DNA from: Dactylorhiza incarnata
Taxonomy: Eukaryota; Streptophyta; Magnoliopsida; Asparagales; Orchidaceae
Direction of reading: 5' to 3'
DNA: 64,000 nucleotides
Assembly: GCA_033032865.1 (NCBI GenBank)
Contig: JAWHQI010000185.1
Coordinates: forward strand, 5,022,001 to 5,086,000
This document shows positions 33,755-44,005 of the stretch, in pieces (position 1 is the stretch's first letter; each line of letters starts with the position of its first letter). The notes under the pieces were generated by a model. It was not told the origin of the DNA. It worked only from the letters and a program-made list of their open reading frames with translations, and did not search any database. Made by a program: the position numbers and the translations under genes.

Positions 33755-35144
33755 ATTCTCCCCCACTCAAAATCACTCATCACCGATGAGTGGCCCGGGA
33801 GAGGGAACCAATAGAACGCAGCACCATCAGGTAGCAACACTGACCCGAGCATCCGAGTAGTAGTGCGGGCATCACTCTTCCAAGATAACCTGTCAGGCAT
33901 AAGAACAGCAGCAAAACTCTCGAGGAACCTCGAGAGGGGGTCAGTCCGAAGAAAAACAACTAAAATCTCACCATCTGGTGGACGAACCAATGAACCCACG
34001 TGGAAGGTAGACACGACAGAACTCGCACTCTCCAACCCAAGAGAGGATGAAGTGGGAGAGAGAAACGACAGAGAATGCCACTCGGGTGGAAAATAGACAT
34101 GAAATGATAAATCCGAAAAATTGAAAAGAGGTGAAACACCCCATGTAACGTGAAAATCCGGAATAAAAGCATCAAATCCGAAATTCCTCATAACCATGAA
34201 CGGGTCGGCGCCCCTAAATGTTAATTCATTGACGGAGTCCCTAGACAACTGTTTGGGTGCTGACCAGACTAACTCCAAATCACTAGTTCTAGCAGCGGGC
34301 GCACTCGGATTTGAACGGAACTGCATGCGAGGAATACTAAGGGTGTTGAAAAGACTGAGCACAAAATCTAACAACTCAACAAAAGATGTCCGACGGGGCA
34401 AGGCCAACGGAGGGGCCAGAGACATAGGCAAAACAAACTGACTAGGATGAGGCACTACCGAAGGGAGATCCACTTCGATGACACTTGGGATAGCCAACTC
34501 CTCAACAATGCGACGTGTTTTCTCAATAACGACCTTGCCCTCAGCGATCGACTCGATCAAAGGCACTAACTCAGAAGCATCAGACACATCTAAAGCCAGT
34601 TCCGAGGGAAGATCTTCTTCCAAATCACTAGGGTAACCCATCTCCTCATCGTCGCTAAGATCGTCCTTAATAAAGACGTCGCCGTCAGCGGGAGGCTCAG
34701 TCAAGGACACAAACACATTGTTGTAAGAAGACTCAATAACTCTATCAGGAGATTTGTGGAACGAACGAGTCCTAGACTTGTGAGCTAGGTGCTTCTCAAT
34801 CTCCAATGCGGCGCTATAACAAGTGTCTAAGTCAGAGTGACAGTAGCGGAGGAGTTTACCTTGAATGTCGGGATTGAGCCCCCTACGAAACCGTGAGAGG
34901 GTGACCATAGGCATTTCCAAGACATCACACCTAACCAACATGTCCTCAAAAAGGCGCATGTATTCTTCAATAGACCTATTCCCCTGTTTAAGGGTAGCAT
35001 GAACTGGGGTGCCGGATTTCTCGTGTGAGGAGAAGTGCGTGCACGATTAGTGTCCCTATGGCATGGAGGCGGCGTTGGGTGGTGTTTAGCCATAATTTTG
35101 GCATACAACGAGTCTAACCGGGAAACATAAACATCATGAGCCAT
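33514..35144 (-). pseudogene. Truncated Ty3-type Gag of element F reading into the 3' LTR
   Basis: A start at 35144 (MAHDVYVSRLDSLYAK) leads after about 30 residues to a frame change near 35040. The main frame (open from about 35046, Met at 34959) reads THFSSHEKSGTPVHATLKQG, then the gag-domain end EYMRLFEDMLVRCDVLEM and LSRFRRGLNPDIQGKL. A long acidic then hydrophobic/Pro-rich region follows with no zinc knuckle and no protease. The last about 80 residues (from 33754 to the stop at 33514) lie in the LTR. Much of the N-terminal capsid is missing. Whether the frame change is an error or a programmed shift cannot be told. Confidence 0.72.
33755..33768 (-). other. Polypurine tract of F
   Basis: Minus strand GAGTGGGGGAGAAT adjoining the 3' LTR start; inside the gag-like frame. 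Confidence 0.85.
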
Positions 35145-35293
35145 CCTCGGAAAGAGGGGTAGCCGCTAGCGGCCCGCAAAACCAAGATAAAGGGGTCGGG
35201 ACAAAAATTTTCGTACAAAATAAATTCAGAAAATGATTTAGAGCACTAGCGACCTAAAGGGACCGGGCCAAATTAAGAAATTTGGCTAACCTA

Positions 35294-35305
35294 GCTCTGA
35301 TACCA
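35294..35305 (-). other. Primer-binding site, initiator-Met tRNA (F)
   Basis: Minus strand TGGTATCAGAGC, 3 nt from the 5' LTR end. Confidence 0.92.
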
Positions 35306-35308
35306 AAT

Positions 35309-36524
35309 TGATGCAGGCCAACGGATTTTGAATCAATCTACGGTAGCGCACCATCACGACAAACCAAATAAGTCAAAAGGAAATCAGCCCCAAAACAAAC
35401 CAATACGAAGGTATACCAAATCTCGTGAATCAAATGAGAAATCAAGGGTTAACAACCCGATTTCGCACGCGTTCAAGAGACCTACCCGATGCAAAGTTAT
35501 CGAAGAAATCCGGACAATGTTAATACCTTAAGCTCAGATTTTAGAACGCACAATCAATTTAATAATCAGGATGAACATTCAATCCATAAAATCCACCTTA
35601 GTCTCACAGCAAAGTAGAAGAATCACACCAACGAAAGGGGAAGGAATTACCCAGAAACCCAGCGAGGGAAACGCACAAATAGACGGGGGTGGAAACGTCG
35701 TCCTTCCACGGAATCCATCGGGTTCGCACCCAATGATGATTTCCAGCCGATCTTCCTCGGAACCGTGGGGGAAAGGAGCCAGGAGGGGCGTTGGCCTTAA
35801 TCCAACTTCTGGACTCCAAACTTCAGGGTGGGGGGTGGTCGGAGAGGGCCGTCGGTGCAGAGAAGGTGGGCAGATACGGCAACGGGGCGCTGACGGTGGT
35901 CGGCCGAAGCTGGGCGCGGGAGCGGCGCAGATGGAGATCGGGCTGAAGTAGTTAGGTTGATCAGAAATGAGGGAGGAGAGGTAAGAGGAGGAGAGGGACG
36001 GTCGGACTCTACCGGAGAAGGGGAGGGAGGCGGCGCGCACGCCAGGAGGGGAGGAGAAGTTCCCGATCGGGAAGAGGGGGGAAGGCAGCCGTCGGCTGTA
36101 GAGAGAAATTAGGGTAGTTCTTTTTTTTTGTCAAAAATCTGCTCTCTTTCTCATTACCATAAAACATATATATAGAAAATTACAAGGGATCATGGCCACA
36201 CACCTAACAAGATTAAATCTAGGCCATCCACACAAAACTGAATTAAAATACAGAAATTAAAATACTGAAATTAAATGCAGGAATTTAAAATGCAGTAATA
36301 AAATTGTTCTTGAATTTTGGTGGAGATTTGACGCGGCGTTGGCGGAGGATGTCGCGGCAAACTTCAACTTCACGCTTGGCAAACATTTCACGGCAACGTC
36401 CATCAACATCTTCAAATGTAAGGTGGCGGAGGTGGTCAGAATATTGCGTCGAGTCTACGTCGCCACCGAACCGGTCACGAACACGAACATGACCACGAGC
36501 ATATGGCGGGACGTCGTCGCCATC
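35309..36524 (-). repeat. 5' LTR of element F
   Basis: 1216 bp, near-identical to 32537-33754 (differences such as CCACCAGG versus CCATCGGG near 35715). Followed by ACCCT. Confidence 0.92.
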
Positions 36525-36529
36525 AACCC
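36525..36529. other. Target-site duplication ACCCT (right of F)
   Basis: Second copy of the F target. Confidence 0.92.
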
Positions 36530-37420
36530 TGGGTGCACAAAGATGTACATGGATATGAAGAAACTCTTTTGGTGGCCAGGAATGAAGAAAGACATTGCTC
36601 TCTACGTGGCCAAGTATCACACTTGCGCGTTGGTGAAGGCTGAATATCAAAGACCTGGTGGGTTTCTAAAGTCTTTACCGATCCCGGAATGGAAGTTTGA
36701 TGATATTTCGATGGATTTCGTGCACGGATTGCCGAGATCGCAACATGGAAACGACACCATTTGGGTGATCGTGGACCGTTTAACGAAAGTATCGCACTTT
36801 ATTCTGAATCGGAAAGACGATCCCGTGGAAAAGCTAGTAAAGTTATACGTTAATAATATCGTACGGTTGCACGGGGTTCCCGGTAGCATTGTGAGCGACC
36901 GTGATGGGCAGTTCACATCAAACGTTTGGAGGCTGATTCATCAATTATTGGGTACCAAGCTAAAATTTAGCACAACCTTCCACCCGCAAACGGATGGATA
37001 GACCGAAAGACCAATAGGACGATGGAAGACATGCTAAGGATGTGCATCCTGGACTTCAGAAAGAGATGGGAAGATCATCTCTATATGATTGAGTTTGCCT
37101 ACAACAACAGCTACCAAGCATGTATAAAGATGGCTCCTTTCGAGGCTCTTTATGGTAGAAAATTTCGTACGTCGTTGGCTTGGGCTGAAACGGGCGACAC
37201 GAAGTTGTTGAAATGCAAGGACATGGATGAAGCAAATACATCAATCCGGGCAATACGAGAGCGGTTGCTCATTGCCCGAGATAGGAAGGCAAAGTATTAC
37301 AATGCAAATCACCGGAACGTCGAGTTCGTCGTTGGTGATTGGGTTTACCTAAAGATCAAACCGTTCAAAGGGGTATCGAGGATCAGACGCTTGAAAAAGC
37401 TAAGTCTGAGGTACTTATGA
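36530..37420 (+). pseudogene. Chromovirus T integrase
   Basis: Continues the zinc domain: GCTKMYMDMKKLFWWPGMKKDI, then VAKYHTC where the family has CXXC. The first Cys is Tyr here (TAT for TGT), so zinc binding is probably lost. Core: DDISMDFVHGLP (D), IVSDRDGQFTSN (D), HPQTDG-stop-TER (E). The stop near 36999 replaces a Gln and one base is lost just after. From 37022 it is open again: FAYNNSYQACIKMAPFEALYGRK, then VGDWVYLKIKPFKGVSR. It ends in a stop after LSLRYL at 37418-37420. Confidence 0.9.
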
Positions 37421-37432
37421 CCATTCGAGATC

Positions 37433-37760
37433 TTGGAGTGCATTGGTGAAGCTGCCTACCGGCTTAATTTATCTTCGGAGCTGAGCGGGACGCATGATGT
37501 ATTTCATATCTCTGTGTTGCGGAAGGCTGTCAAAGAGCCTAGTTTAGTTGTTGCGGTCAACGAAGTGTTGGTAGATGGTGGGCTAGCGATGAAAGTCAAG
37601 CCCATTTGCATTGAAGACACCGAAGTGAAGCAGTTGCGGAACAAATCCATTCGGATGGTAAAGGTCCGTTGGAATAACTGCGGAAAAGAGGAACTCTCTT
37701 GGGAAAGAGAGCAAACCATGCTTGCTGAGTACCCTGAGCTTTTCCTTTCAGGTATAATCT
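37433..37760 (+). pseudogene. Integrase C-terminus with chromodomain-like end (T)
   Basis: Reads CIGEAAYRLNLSSELSGTHDVFHISVLRKAV, then after about 70 residues SIRMVKVRWNNCGKEELSWERE...YPELF. The WNN-x-EELSWE pattern at the Pol C-terminus is the chromodomain of Tekay/Del elements, which directs integration to heterochromatin in the family. The frame is open; the stop before it (37418-37420) separates it from the integrase core. Confidence 0.85.
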
Positions 37761-37812
37761 ATTATATTTTTGTACCTTTCTGCTTTCGGAATTTCGGGCC
37801 AAAATTCTGTTA

Positions 37813-37835
37813 GGGGGGGGGGGGGGGGGTGGAGT
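37813..37835 (+). other. Expanded polypurine tract of T
   Basis: A run of 17 G (37813-37829) then TGGAGT before TGTAACACCCC. Position fits the PPT; the G run is much longer than usual. Confidence 0.8.
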
Positions 37836-37879
37836 TGTAACACCCCAATCTGTTGAAGCAGATTTGAGCTGCTAGTAGC

Positions 37880-38130
37880 AGTTCGTCCAATGGCCTCCTG
37901 GGTTCGACGAACGGCCGCCTGGCTATGTTCGACGAACGGCCGCATGGCTGCGTTCGGCGAATGGCCGCCTGGCTGCGTTCGCTGAACGACCGCCTGGCTG
38001 CGTTCGACGAACGACCTCCTAGGCGCGTTTGACGAACGGCCGCCAGGGCCCATTCGACGAACGGCCAGGGGCCCATTCGACGAACGGCAGCCTGTTCGAC
38101 GAATGCCTGTCAGTTCATCGAACGCTGTCC
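37880..38130 (+). repeat. TTCGACGAAC(GGCCGC) array in T LTR
   Basis: About ten copies of TTCGACGAACGGCCGC or close variants (TTCGGCGAATGGCCGC, TTCGCTGAACGACCGC), spaced 20-30 bp, the spacers rich in CTGGCTGCG. Confidence 0.88.
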
Positions 38131-39231
38131 AGTTCGGCGATATTTGCGTTACAGACCCGTGATTTGTGATCGTGGGCGTCAAATCCAAAGGTGTTAGATC
38201 CAATGCTTAGGATTTATTCCGGGACTTCATATGGTTTGACCAGAGGAGTGTTTATCCTCTTTATTTTCTAAATCTTATCTCTCTTTAAGTTTGAGAAAGA
38301 AGAAAGTCGGGGAGGAAGAAGAAGGCATCTTCTGCCATTGACGAAGCTCCGAAGCTCCGAATCGCGAGCCATTTTTAGATCTGGAAATAACAGCCCATTG
38401 CGGTTCTTTCTATTCGAGTGAAATCTCAGATCTATGGCGCCGAAGAAAGCTCCAAGGGTAACGATCCTTCCTCCCGATCTTAGGATGTGTTTTTGTCCTC
38501 TCATTCCATTTTCTATGCTTACATGAGGAATCCCTTTCACCAAATGGGTGAAGTGTAGGATTTCCTCTAGTTCTTCGGAACTCCGGGTTGATTGTGTCTG
38601 TCCCCGGCATATTGCATGTAGAAATCCGGAATTCGTGCAGATTTAGGCACTTTGTGTGAAGCCTATTCGTGGCCGTGAGCCCGGATCGGTGATGCTTGAA
38701 TTGCGACGTTGCATTTAGGATAAGCCTAGAATGCATGCCGGAGAATGTCTCCGTGAGGTTTTCTATCGTATTGCGGGACTTGAATTTTAGGTGCCTTTTG
38801 AGGGCCTAAAGGAAGCCCCTTGCTTGGGTGGTGGAATGCAAACCTCCACCGCTAGATTTGAAGAGGAGTGGCCTTGTACCTCCTTCTTGGCTATTATTTG
38901 TGAAGTCCAAGTCCGCGTGGAATGATTGGATGCGTAGCTTAATTTTGTGGGCACTTGCTGTGCTAAACCCTTACGGGCCGAGGTGAAGCCGTACCCGCGT
39001 CGTGCGATAGATTGCGACAGTTAGAGCACGGGCAAAGCTGAACCGAACCCGTTTCCATGCTGATCGATAAGAGGTCATTACTTCTTGTAAACCCGTGTGA
39101 TCATGGGAGAGGCCGTAAAAGGTGTTTACCTAGACAGGCCTGAAGCTCTTATTCCCACCTAAGGTTACTTAACTTAGAGTGGCATTGGTGCTCGTGAAGG
39201 AGTACCTTGGATGTATGCCTTGTGAGCATGG

Positions 39232-39236
39232 AGCGT
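39232..39236. other. Target-site duplication AGCGT (left of G)
   Basis: AGCGT precedes TGATGCGC; the repeat is at 45570-45574. Confidence 0.93.
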
Positions 39237-40802
39237 TGATGCGCAAATCCTGCACGCCGCTATAGGCGGTAGCGAGACTGCGATCTGAATGACAGTGAAC
39301 CGGTCGTTGTCAAGTAATAATATGAGGAAGTAAATCCCCAAGTATCGAATCTCTCAAGGAACACAGTAAGGTGGAGTTAGGTTTCGAGGAAGGACTTGAG
39401 ATCGAAGTCCTTTCGAGCGGATGGATGCGGAAACGGGGGTTTTGGATTGTGGACAATAAAGAGAAAATATTACAACTACTCCTATGCAATGCCGCTATGC
39501 AATGCTTCGCTCGGCGGGATGGAAGACTACGTAGGCCTTGAACGCGCTACTTCGTAAGGGCGGATGGACGAGTAGGCAAACGGATCGAACTATGCAGGCC
39601 TTGAGCGCGCTGCTTCGTTAGGCGGGATGGAATACACGGGCCGCTATGCCACGCTTCGGTAGGCGGATGGGCGAGTAGGCTAACGGAATGAGGGTCACCG
39701 GCACCTCTTCGCAAAGCACACCACTAACAATTGTTAGGGCGGCACAACACAACGGCAGAATGGAAATTAGATGGGGGCGCACCTCATACACATATGAACA
39801 AAAAATATAACTTCACATAGACATGAAATTAAGATTACAAGCACGATTCATAGTGTTCATCATCAAGATATAGAAGAATCTAACCTAAACAATCATCAAC
39901 ATAAAGAAGGAAAAAGAGAGTAAAGGAGTCGACCACATCCGAAGCCTTGCCGAAGATTCACGGTTGGAATCGCTGGGTTGTCAATCCGCGTCCAAGCTCG
40001 GTCTTCAACTGCATCCGAGGTAGAGGAGGGCTGTCACTTCCTCCCAATGGCTTGTCTTCTTCGTGTCACGATCCAATCTCCTCCGATACACGATCTCCTT
40101 GCTCGATGTTGGCGATCTTTGGGCTAGAAACCTCTCCTTGGAGCTCAAGGATGATGGAGGAGGCCTAGGGGGGCGGAAAACCAGTGGAAAGGGCGAAAAC
40201 GGCGGACTGGACGGAGGAAATGCGGAAGTCCCGACCTAATTCGCGAGCAGGTCAATTTATAGGCGCTGGAATAAACAGTGCGCACGATCATTGGCGCACG
40301 ACCAGTGGTCGTGCGCACTAGAATCCTGTGATCGTGCGCCTGACTGGACGGAGCCTGCAAGGGAAGAAAATTATAAAATTCAATGTTCGCACGACCAGTG
40401 GCGCACGACCAATGGTCGTGCGCACTATCGTAAGTGGTCGTGCGATAAGCCAAACAGAACTCATAAAATGGGCGTTAAGTGCGCACGATCAGTGGCGCAC
40501 GACCGGTGGTCGTGCGCGATAGAACCAGTGATCGTGCACAGTGTTCCTGTACAGATTTGTACCGGGAACACCTGCACGACTCATGTTCCAGCATAACCAC
40601 GAATCCTGCCACTGAAAGTGGCACTTAACGATGCATGAAAACTACTAGAGAAGAAAAGCAAGAAACAACACCAAAAACGGGCCTAGAGGTGCACTTAGCA
40701 AGGAGTATCAAATATGAGTGAAAACATGTCTAAAGTGAAGTGCATAGACTAGAAAACCGGCCCAGATGAGTCCATAAATGTGTATATATTTGGGACTCAT
40801 CA
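39237..40802 (-). repeat. 3' LTR of element G
   Basis: 1566 bp, TGATG...CATCA. Minus-strand TATA box TATAAAT at 40255-40261. U3 palindrome array 40275-40560. R/U5 has repeats of an ATGGACGAGTAGGCAAACGG-like unit (39500-39690). Confidence 0.93.
40275..40590 (-). repeat. Palindrome array in U3 of G (3' LTR)
   Basis: Three near-perfect 23-bp dyads at 40294-40316, 40401-40423 and 40495-40517 (arms GCGCACGACCA and TGGTCGTGCGC, one central base), with half-sites between them. They lie about 30-260 bp upstream of the TATA box in sense direction. A further stem with arms GTGTTCC and GGGAACAC lies at about 40540-40570. The 5' LTR has the same set at 45062-45084, 45168-45190 and 45262-45284. Confidence 0.92.
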
Positions 40803-40815
40803 CACCCCCAGACTT
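40803..40815 (-). other. Polypurine tract of G
   Basis: Minus strand AAGTCTGGGGGTG, adjoining the 3' LTR start. Confidence 0.85.
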
Positions 40816-42551
40816 AACTGTTTGCGCGTCCCGAGCAAACAAATTCTAAGCGAACGGGGAAAGAAAAGTAGATGTCTTAAAATTACAATACAGAGTACCG
40901 TGCGAAGTCGCATGCTCACGTGCATAAGAAAAATAGTAGAGAAGATTTCTGATTATATAAACAGTTTATATATTTCTAAAAGAGTAAAAGAATATTACAA
41001 CTACTCAAAATGGTGAACAACGGTGAATCATCCGGTCATGCGTACGGAGAAAGTAAACTAAGCGCTGAGATGAGCATTGCTCAAGATCAGGATGCCGGAC
41101 AAACTCCACCGAAATCCATCGGTGTCGGTGACCATAGGCTCGCCCGGTCACATTCTCTCCACGACACTAGATTGGTTCATATCGTGAGTCGGTAGGACTT
41201 TAGGTTAGAGATGGGGCTTGGGTTACAGTGAGGTAAACAAAGATAAACTAAATGGCTTATAACACATAACCCAAATGAGCTTTAAAAACAACTACCCGCG
41301 CACCAAAATCGATTGCAAGTGCACCACACCCCCAGACTTGGACTTTTGCAACATAGGTGTGTGCACCACCTACTCCCAATACATAATTTTTTAGACGATT
41401 TTCAATAAAACTCATCATTTTTCCTTCTTTTTTTTTTCATTTTTCTTTCTATCTTTCTTTTTCTTGTCTTTTTTTTTTCTTTCAGCAAAATTTTCAAATG
41501 AGTATATCCACAGATTCACATAATAAACACCACAGTCAACACCCCCCAAAATGTAAATAAAACTACAACTAAAGCTCAGATTTGGGTGTGCGACTAGGTT
41601 AGGCTTTTAGGCTTTGGTGAGATATAAGTGGAGCTGAATCAAGAAAAGGGTAGGCACAAAGGGGCTAGCAAGGGTAGACGATAGGCATGAAATAAAAAGT
41701 TCAACTGGGCCAAAATAATGTCCTACGTCATTCTCACGCACTAGAACTATCCTATGCTAATGCTTCAAGAATCGCTTGGGGCAAGTTCTAGCCACCTAGA
41801 AAGATTCTCCTTTCTCCCGACTCAAGCAATACGAGTCTAGCGATCATTTACACACATCCCTACGCTACCGTTTGATTCCACCGGATTCACCATTTGAGTA
41901 GAGTAAACAACATTTACACTAATAGAAAAATTATAAAACCATAAGTATAAAAAAGAGGTCTAATCTACACAAATTCCTATGCAACCGAGCACTCGGCTAG
42001 GAGCACTACTGGAGTAAACATTTTACTCTGCTACATAGTCCTAAGCCATCACCTAGACTTTCCCAAATAAGCAAGAGAATTAAATTCACAACAGAGCAGG
42101 CAAACAGATGAGTACGCGCTCAAGTGGGTGCTGTGGTGTGCAATGAAGATGAACAATACTAAATAAATGAAATAGAAATACTTCTAGCATGCAATGCAAT
42201 AGTGCACATGCGTGGGCACACAGAACTACTCTCCTCCAGACTTAAACTAGACAATACACACAATACATATCTATGATGTTCAGAAAAGAGCTAGGGGAAG
42301 AGAGTACCCAATGCTCAGAAATGAGCATACCAGAAGATTGGCGTGTAAGCTAAAATGAAGCTACAGCATCCGCCATCCAGAAGAAGGATACCTGCAGGGG
42401 TCAGCTCCGCAAAAACAAAAGAAAATAGAAAACTGAAATAAAGTGCAATTAACTAAATAAAATTAGAAAAGAAATGAAAATGCAAGAAAAATTAAGATAA
42501 CTACTGGGGTTATTGTCATCCCAGCACGACTTATTCAAAACTTTATAATAT
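40816..42551 (-). other. Non-coding 3' internal region of G
   Basis: No supported ORF. It holds a second copy of the PPT text (ACACCCCCAGACTTG, 41327-41341 on plus), about 530 bp from the terminal one, and a pyrimidine-rich stretch at 41400-41480. The segment from about 42220 matches the left end of element A (1-328). Confidence 0.75.
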
Positions 42552-43790
42552 CTAGCTAATGGGAGTATGGAAGGAGAAGTGGACAGGTAACTGGCCCAAT
42601 ATCCGTGTCGGTAGCGGGTACCTATACGGAGAAAGAACAGTCACGCCTCTACCCGAATATAAATACCTGCTCCTCACAGGTAGAGGGAAAAGAAAGTAAG
42701 AAGAGGAGGAGGCCTGGTCCTCACTCATCTCACCAAAACTATCCTTGCCCAGCAAGGTATCGTCCACAGCAGGTCCGCAGGAGGAGAAGGCAACGAATGA
42801 GGATTCCTTAATGGAGGAGGGCTCAACCTCCTCGCATAAAAGTACACACTCATCATTGACTTGAGCACAAAGCTCCAAGTCCTCCTGAAGTACCTGTGAA
42901 GATTCAACCTGCACAGGCTCGGGTGAAGAAGGGGGGTCAAGAAATAAAAGAGAGGAAGGACAAAAATAATCAGAAATCGGGGGAGTGGTCCCGGTCTCAC
43001 TCCCATCAGGTTGGGTAAGTAAAATAATGTTGGCATTGTCATCAATGCCGCAAGGTTCAGCGGGATCGACAGTGGCCATGCCCAAGATTTGGACTTCCTC
43101 CACCGGTGTTGAGGAAAGCTCCTCTTCACCTAGAAGGTTGTCCTCCTCCATAGGAGCAGGCATAACACATAGATCGTCAGCCTCATCCTGCGACACATCC
43201 TTAACAATGTCGTCGGAGACGAATGTAGTATGCACAACAGGGGGAGGAGTAGTGCTCGGATAAAAGTCGAGCACCGATTCCTCACAAAGAATCGAATCCA
43301 CTGGAGGTGGTGGATGCACATGGAGAATAGGCTCAGCAATGTCGGTGCATAGATCAGCCGCACATCCGGTGACTGTATCCATGCTATTCCCTTCAAGATG
43401 TGAAGGTGACAAAGATACATAACCGGATGTTGAAGGTGTGCCTCCAGAGTTAGGAGTTGGGACGATCCAGATATCCGGCTCGTCATCCTCGTCCAATTGG
43501 CAAAGATACTCAGCACAGTCCTTCAAGACATGATCAGTGCTCCGACAAAACCGGCACTGCCTAGCGGGCTTCTTTGGCACAGCGGGGGCTGAAGCCGAAA
43601 AGAGGTATGACGGTAAAGGCTCAGCAGAGTAGCCATAAGACTTACGCACACCATATGGAGTACCAGACGAAGTCGGTGCTCCATATGCTGGGCTATAAGA
43701 ATTATGCCTACTATTCTCCGTAGGGCATTCATCACTAGAGTGGGAGGTAGCTCCACACCAACGGCAACGGAAATTAAGATGTGCCCACAT
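42552..43790 (-). CDS. Intact 412-residue double zinc-knuckle protein of element G
   Basis: Starts MWAHLNFRC 190 nt after the primer site. Two CCHC knuckles, C9-C12-H17-C22 and C79-C82-H87-C92 (both CX2CX4HX4C), are separated by a Ser/Tyr/Pro-rich linker. From about residue 96 (QLDEDDEPDIWIVP) the protein is acidic, Pro/Ser-rich and without a recognised fold; it ends in RGVTVLSPYRYPLP and a basic/hydrophobic tail. Retroviral-type Gag has knuckles at its C-terminus after capsid; here they are N-terminal and capsid is missing. A nucleocapsid-like RNA-binding role is inferred. The homologue in A has one frameshift. What the acidic domain does is unknown. Confidence 0.85.
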   Translation of the reverse strand: MWAHLNFRCRWCGATSHSSDECPTENSRHNSYSPAYGAPTSSGTPYGVRKSYGYSAEPLPSYLFSASAPAVPKKPARQCRFCRSTDHVLKDCAEYLCQLDEDDEPDIWIVPTPNSGGTPSTSGYVSLSPSHLEGNSMDTVTGCAADLCTDIAEPILHVHPPPPVDSILCEESVLDFYPSTTPPPVVHTTFVSDDIVKDVSQDEADDLCVMPAPMEEDNLLGEEELSSTPVEEVQILGMATVDPAEPCGIDDNANIILLTQPDGSETGTTPPISDYFCPSSLLFLDPPSSPEPVQVESSQVLQEDLELCAQVNDECVLLCEEVEPSSIKESSFVAFSSCGPAVDDTLLGKDSFGEMSEDQASSSSYFLFPLPVRSRYLYSGRGVTVLSPYRYPLPTRILGQLPVHFSFHTPIS

Positions 43791-43981
43791 AGTGTGAAGA
43801 TAATACGATTCAAAATAAAAAAGCTATTGTGCAAAATACCACACCTAACAAGAATTACTAAAGCAGCCTAATTAAAACAGGAAAATGGAACAAAAAGAAA
43901 TAAAACAAAGAAATGCAATTTACAAATGGAAGGGCTTCTCTCTCAGGTTTTCCCTCTCCAGAAAAACTCACACGACTGTGT

Positions 43982-43999
43982 TCCCCGGCAACGGCGCCA
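43982..43999 (-). other. Primer-binding site, tRNA-Asp type (G)
   Basis: Minus strand TGGCGCCGTTGCCGGGGA, identical to that of A, 6 nt from the LTR end. Confidence 0.93.
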
Positions 44000-44005
44000 A
44001 AAACT

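Larger units (their letters stand above)
32537..36524 (-). mobile_element. Element F: short gag-only LTR element
   Basis: 3988 bp, minus strand, bounded by ACCCT. 5' LTR 35309-36524, primer site 35294-35305 (TGGTATCAGAGC), a 1.55-kb internal region with a Ty3-type Gag fragment, PPT 33755-33768 and 3' LTR 32537-33754. No pol domain. The LTRs are almost identical by eye (a handful of changes in 1.2 kb), so insertion is recent relative to B and T. This matches the class of terminal-repeat elements with a GAG domain only. Confidence 0.9.
37836..39236 (+). repeat. 3' LTR of T, first part
   Basis: Starts TGTAACACCCCAATCTG. Interrupted at AGCGT (39232-39236) by element G; continues at 45575. U3 carries the TTCGACGAAC array (37880-38130). 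No clear TATA box is seen after the array. No ORF supported. Confidence 0.88.
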
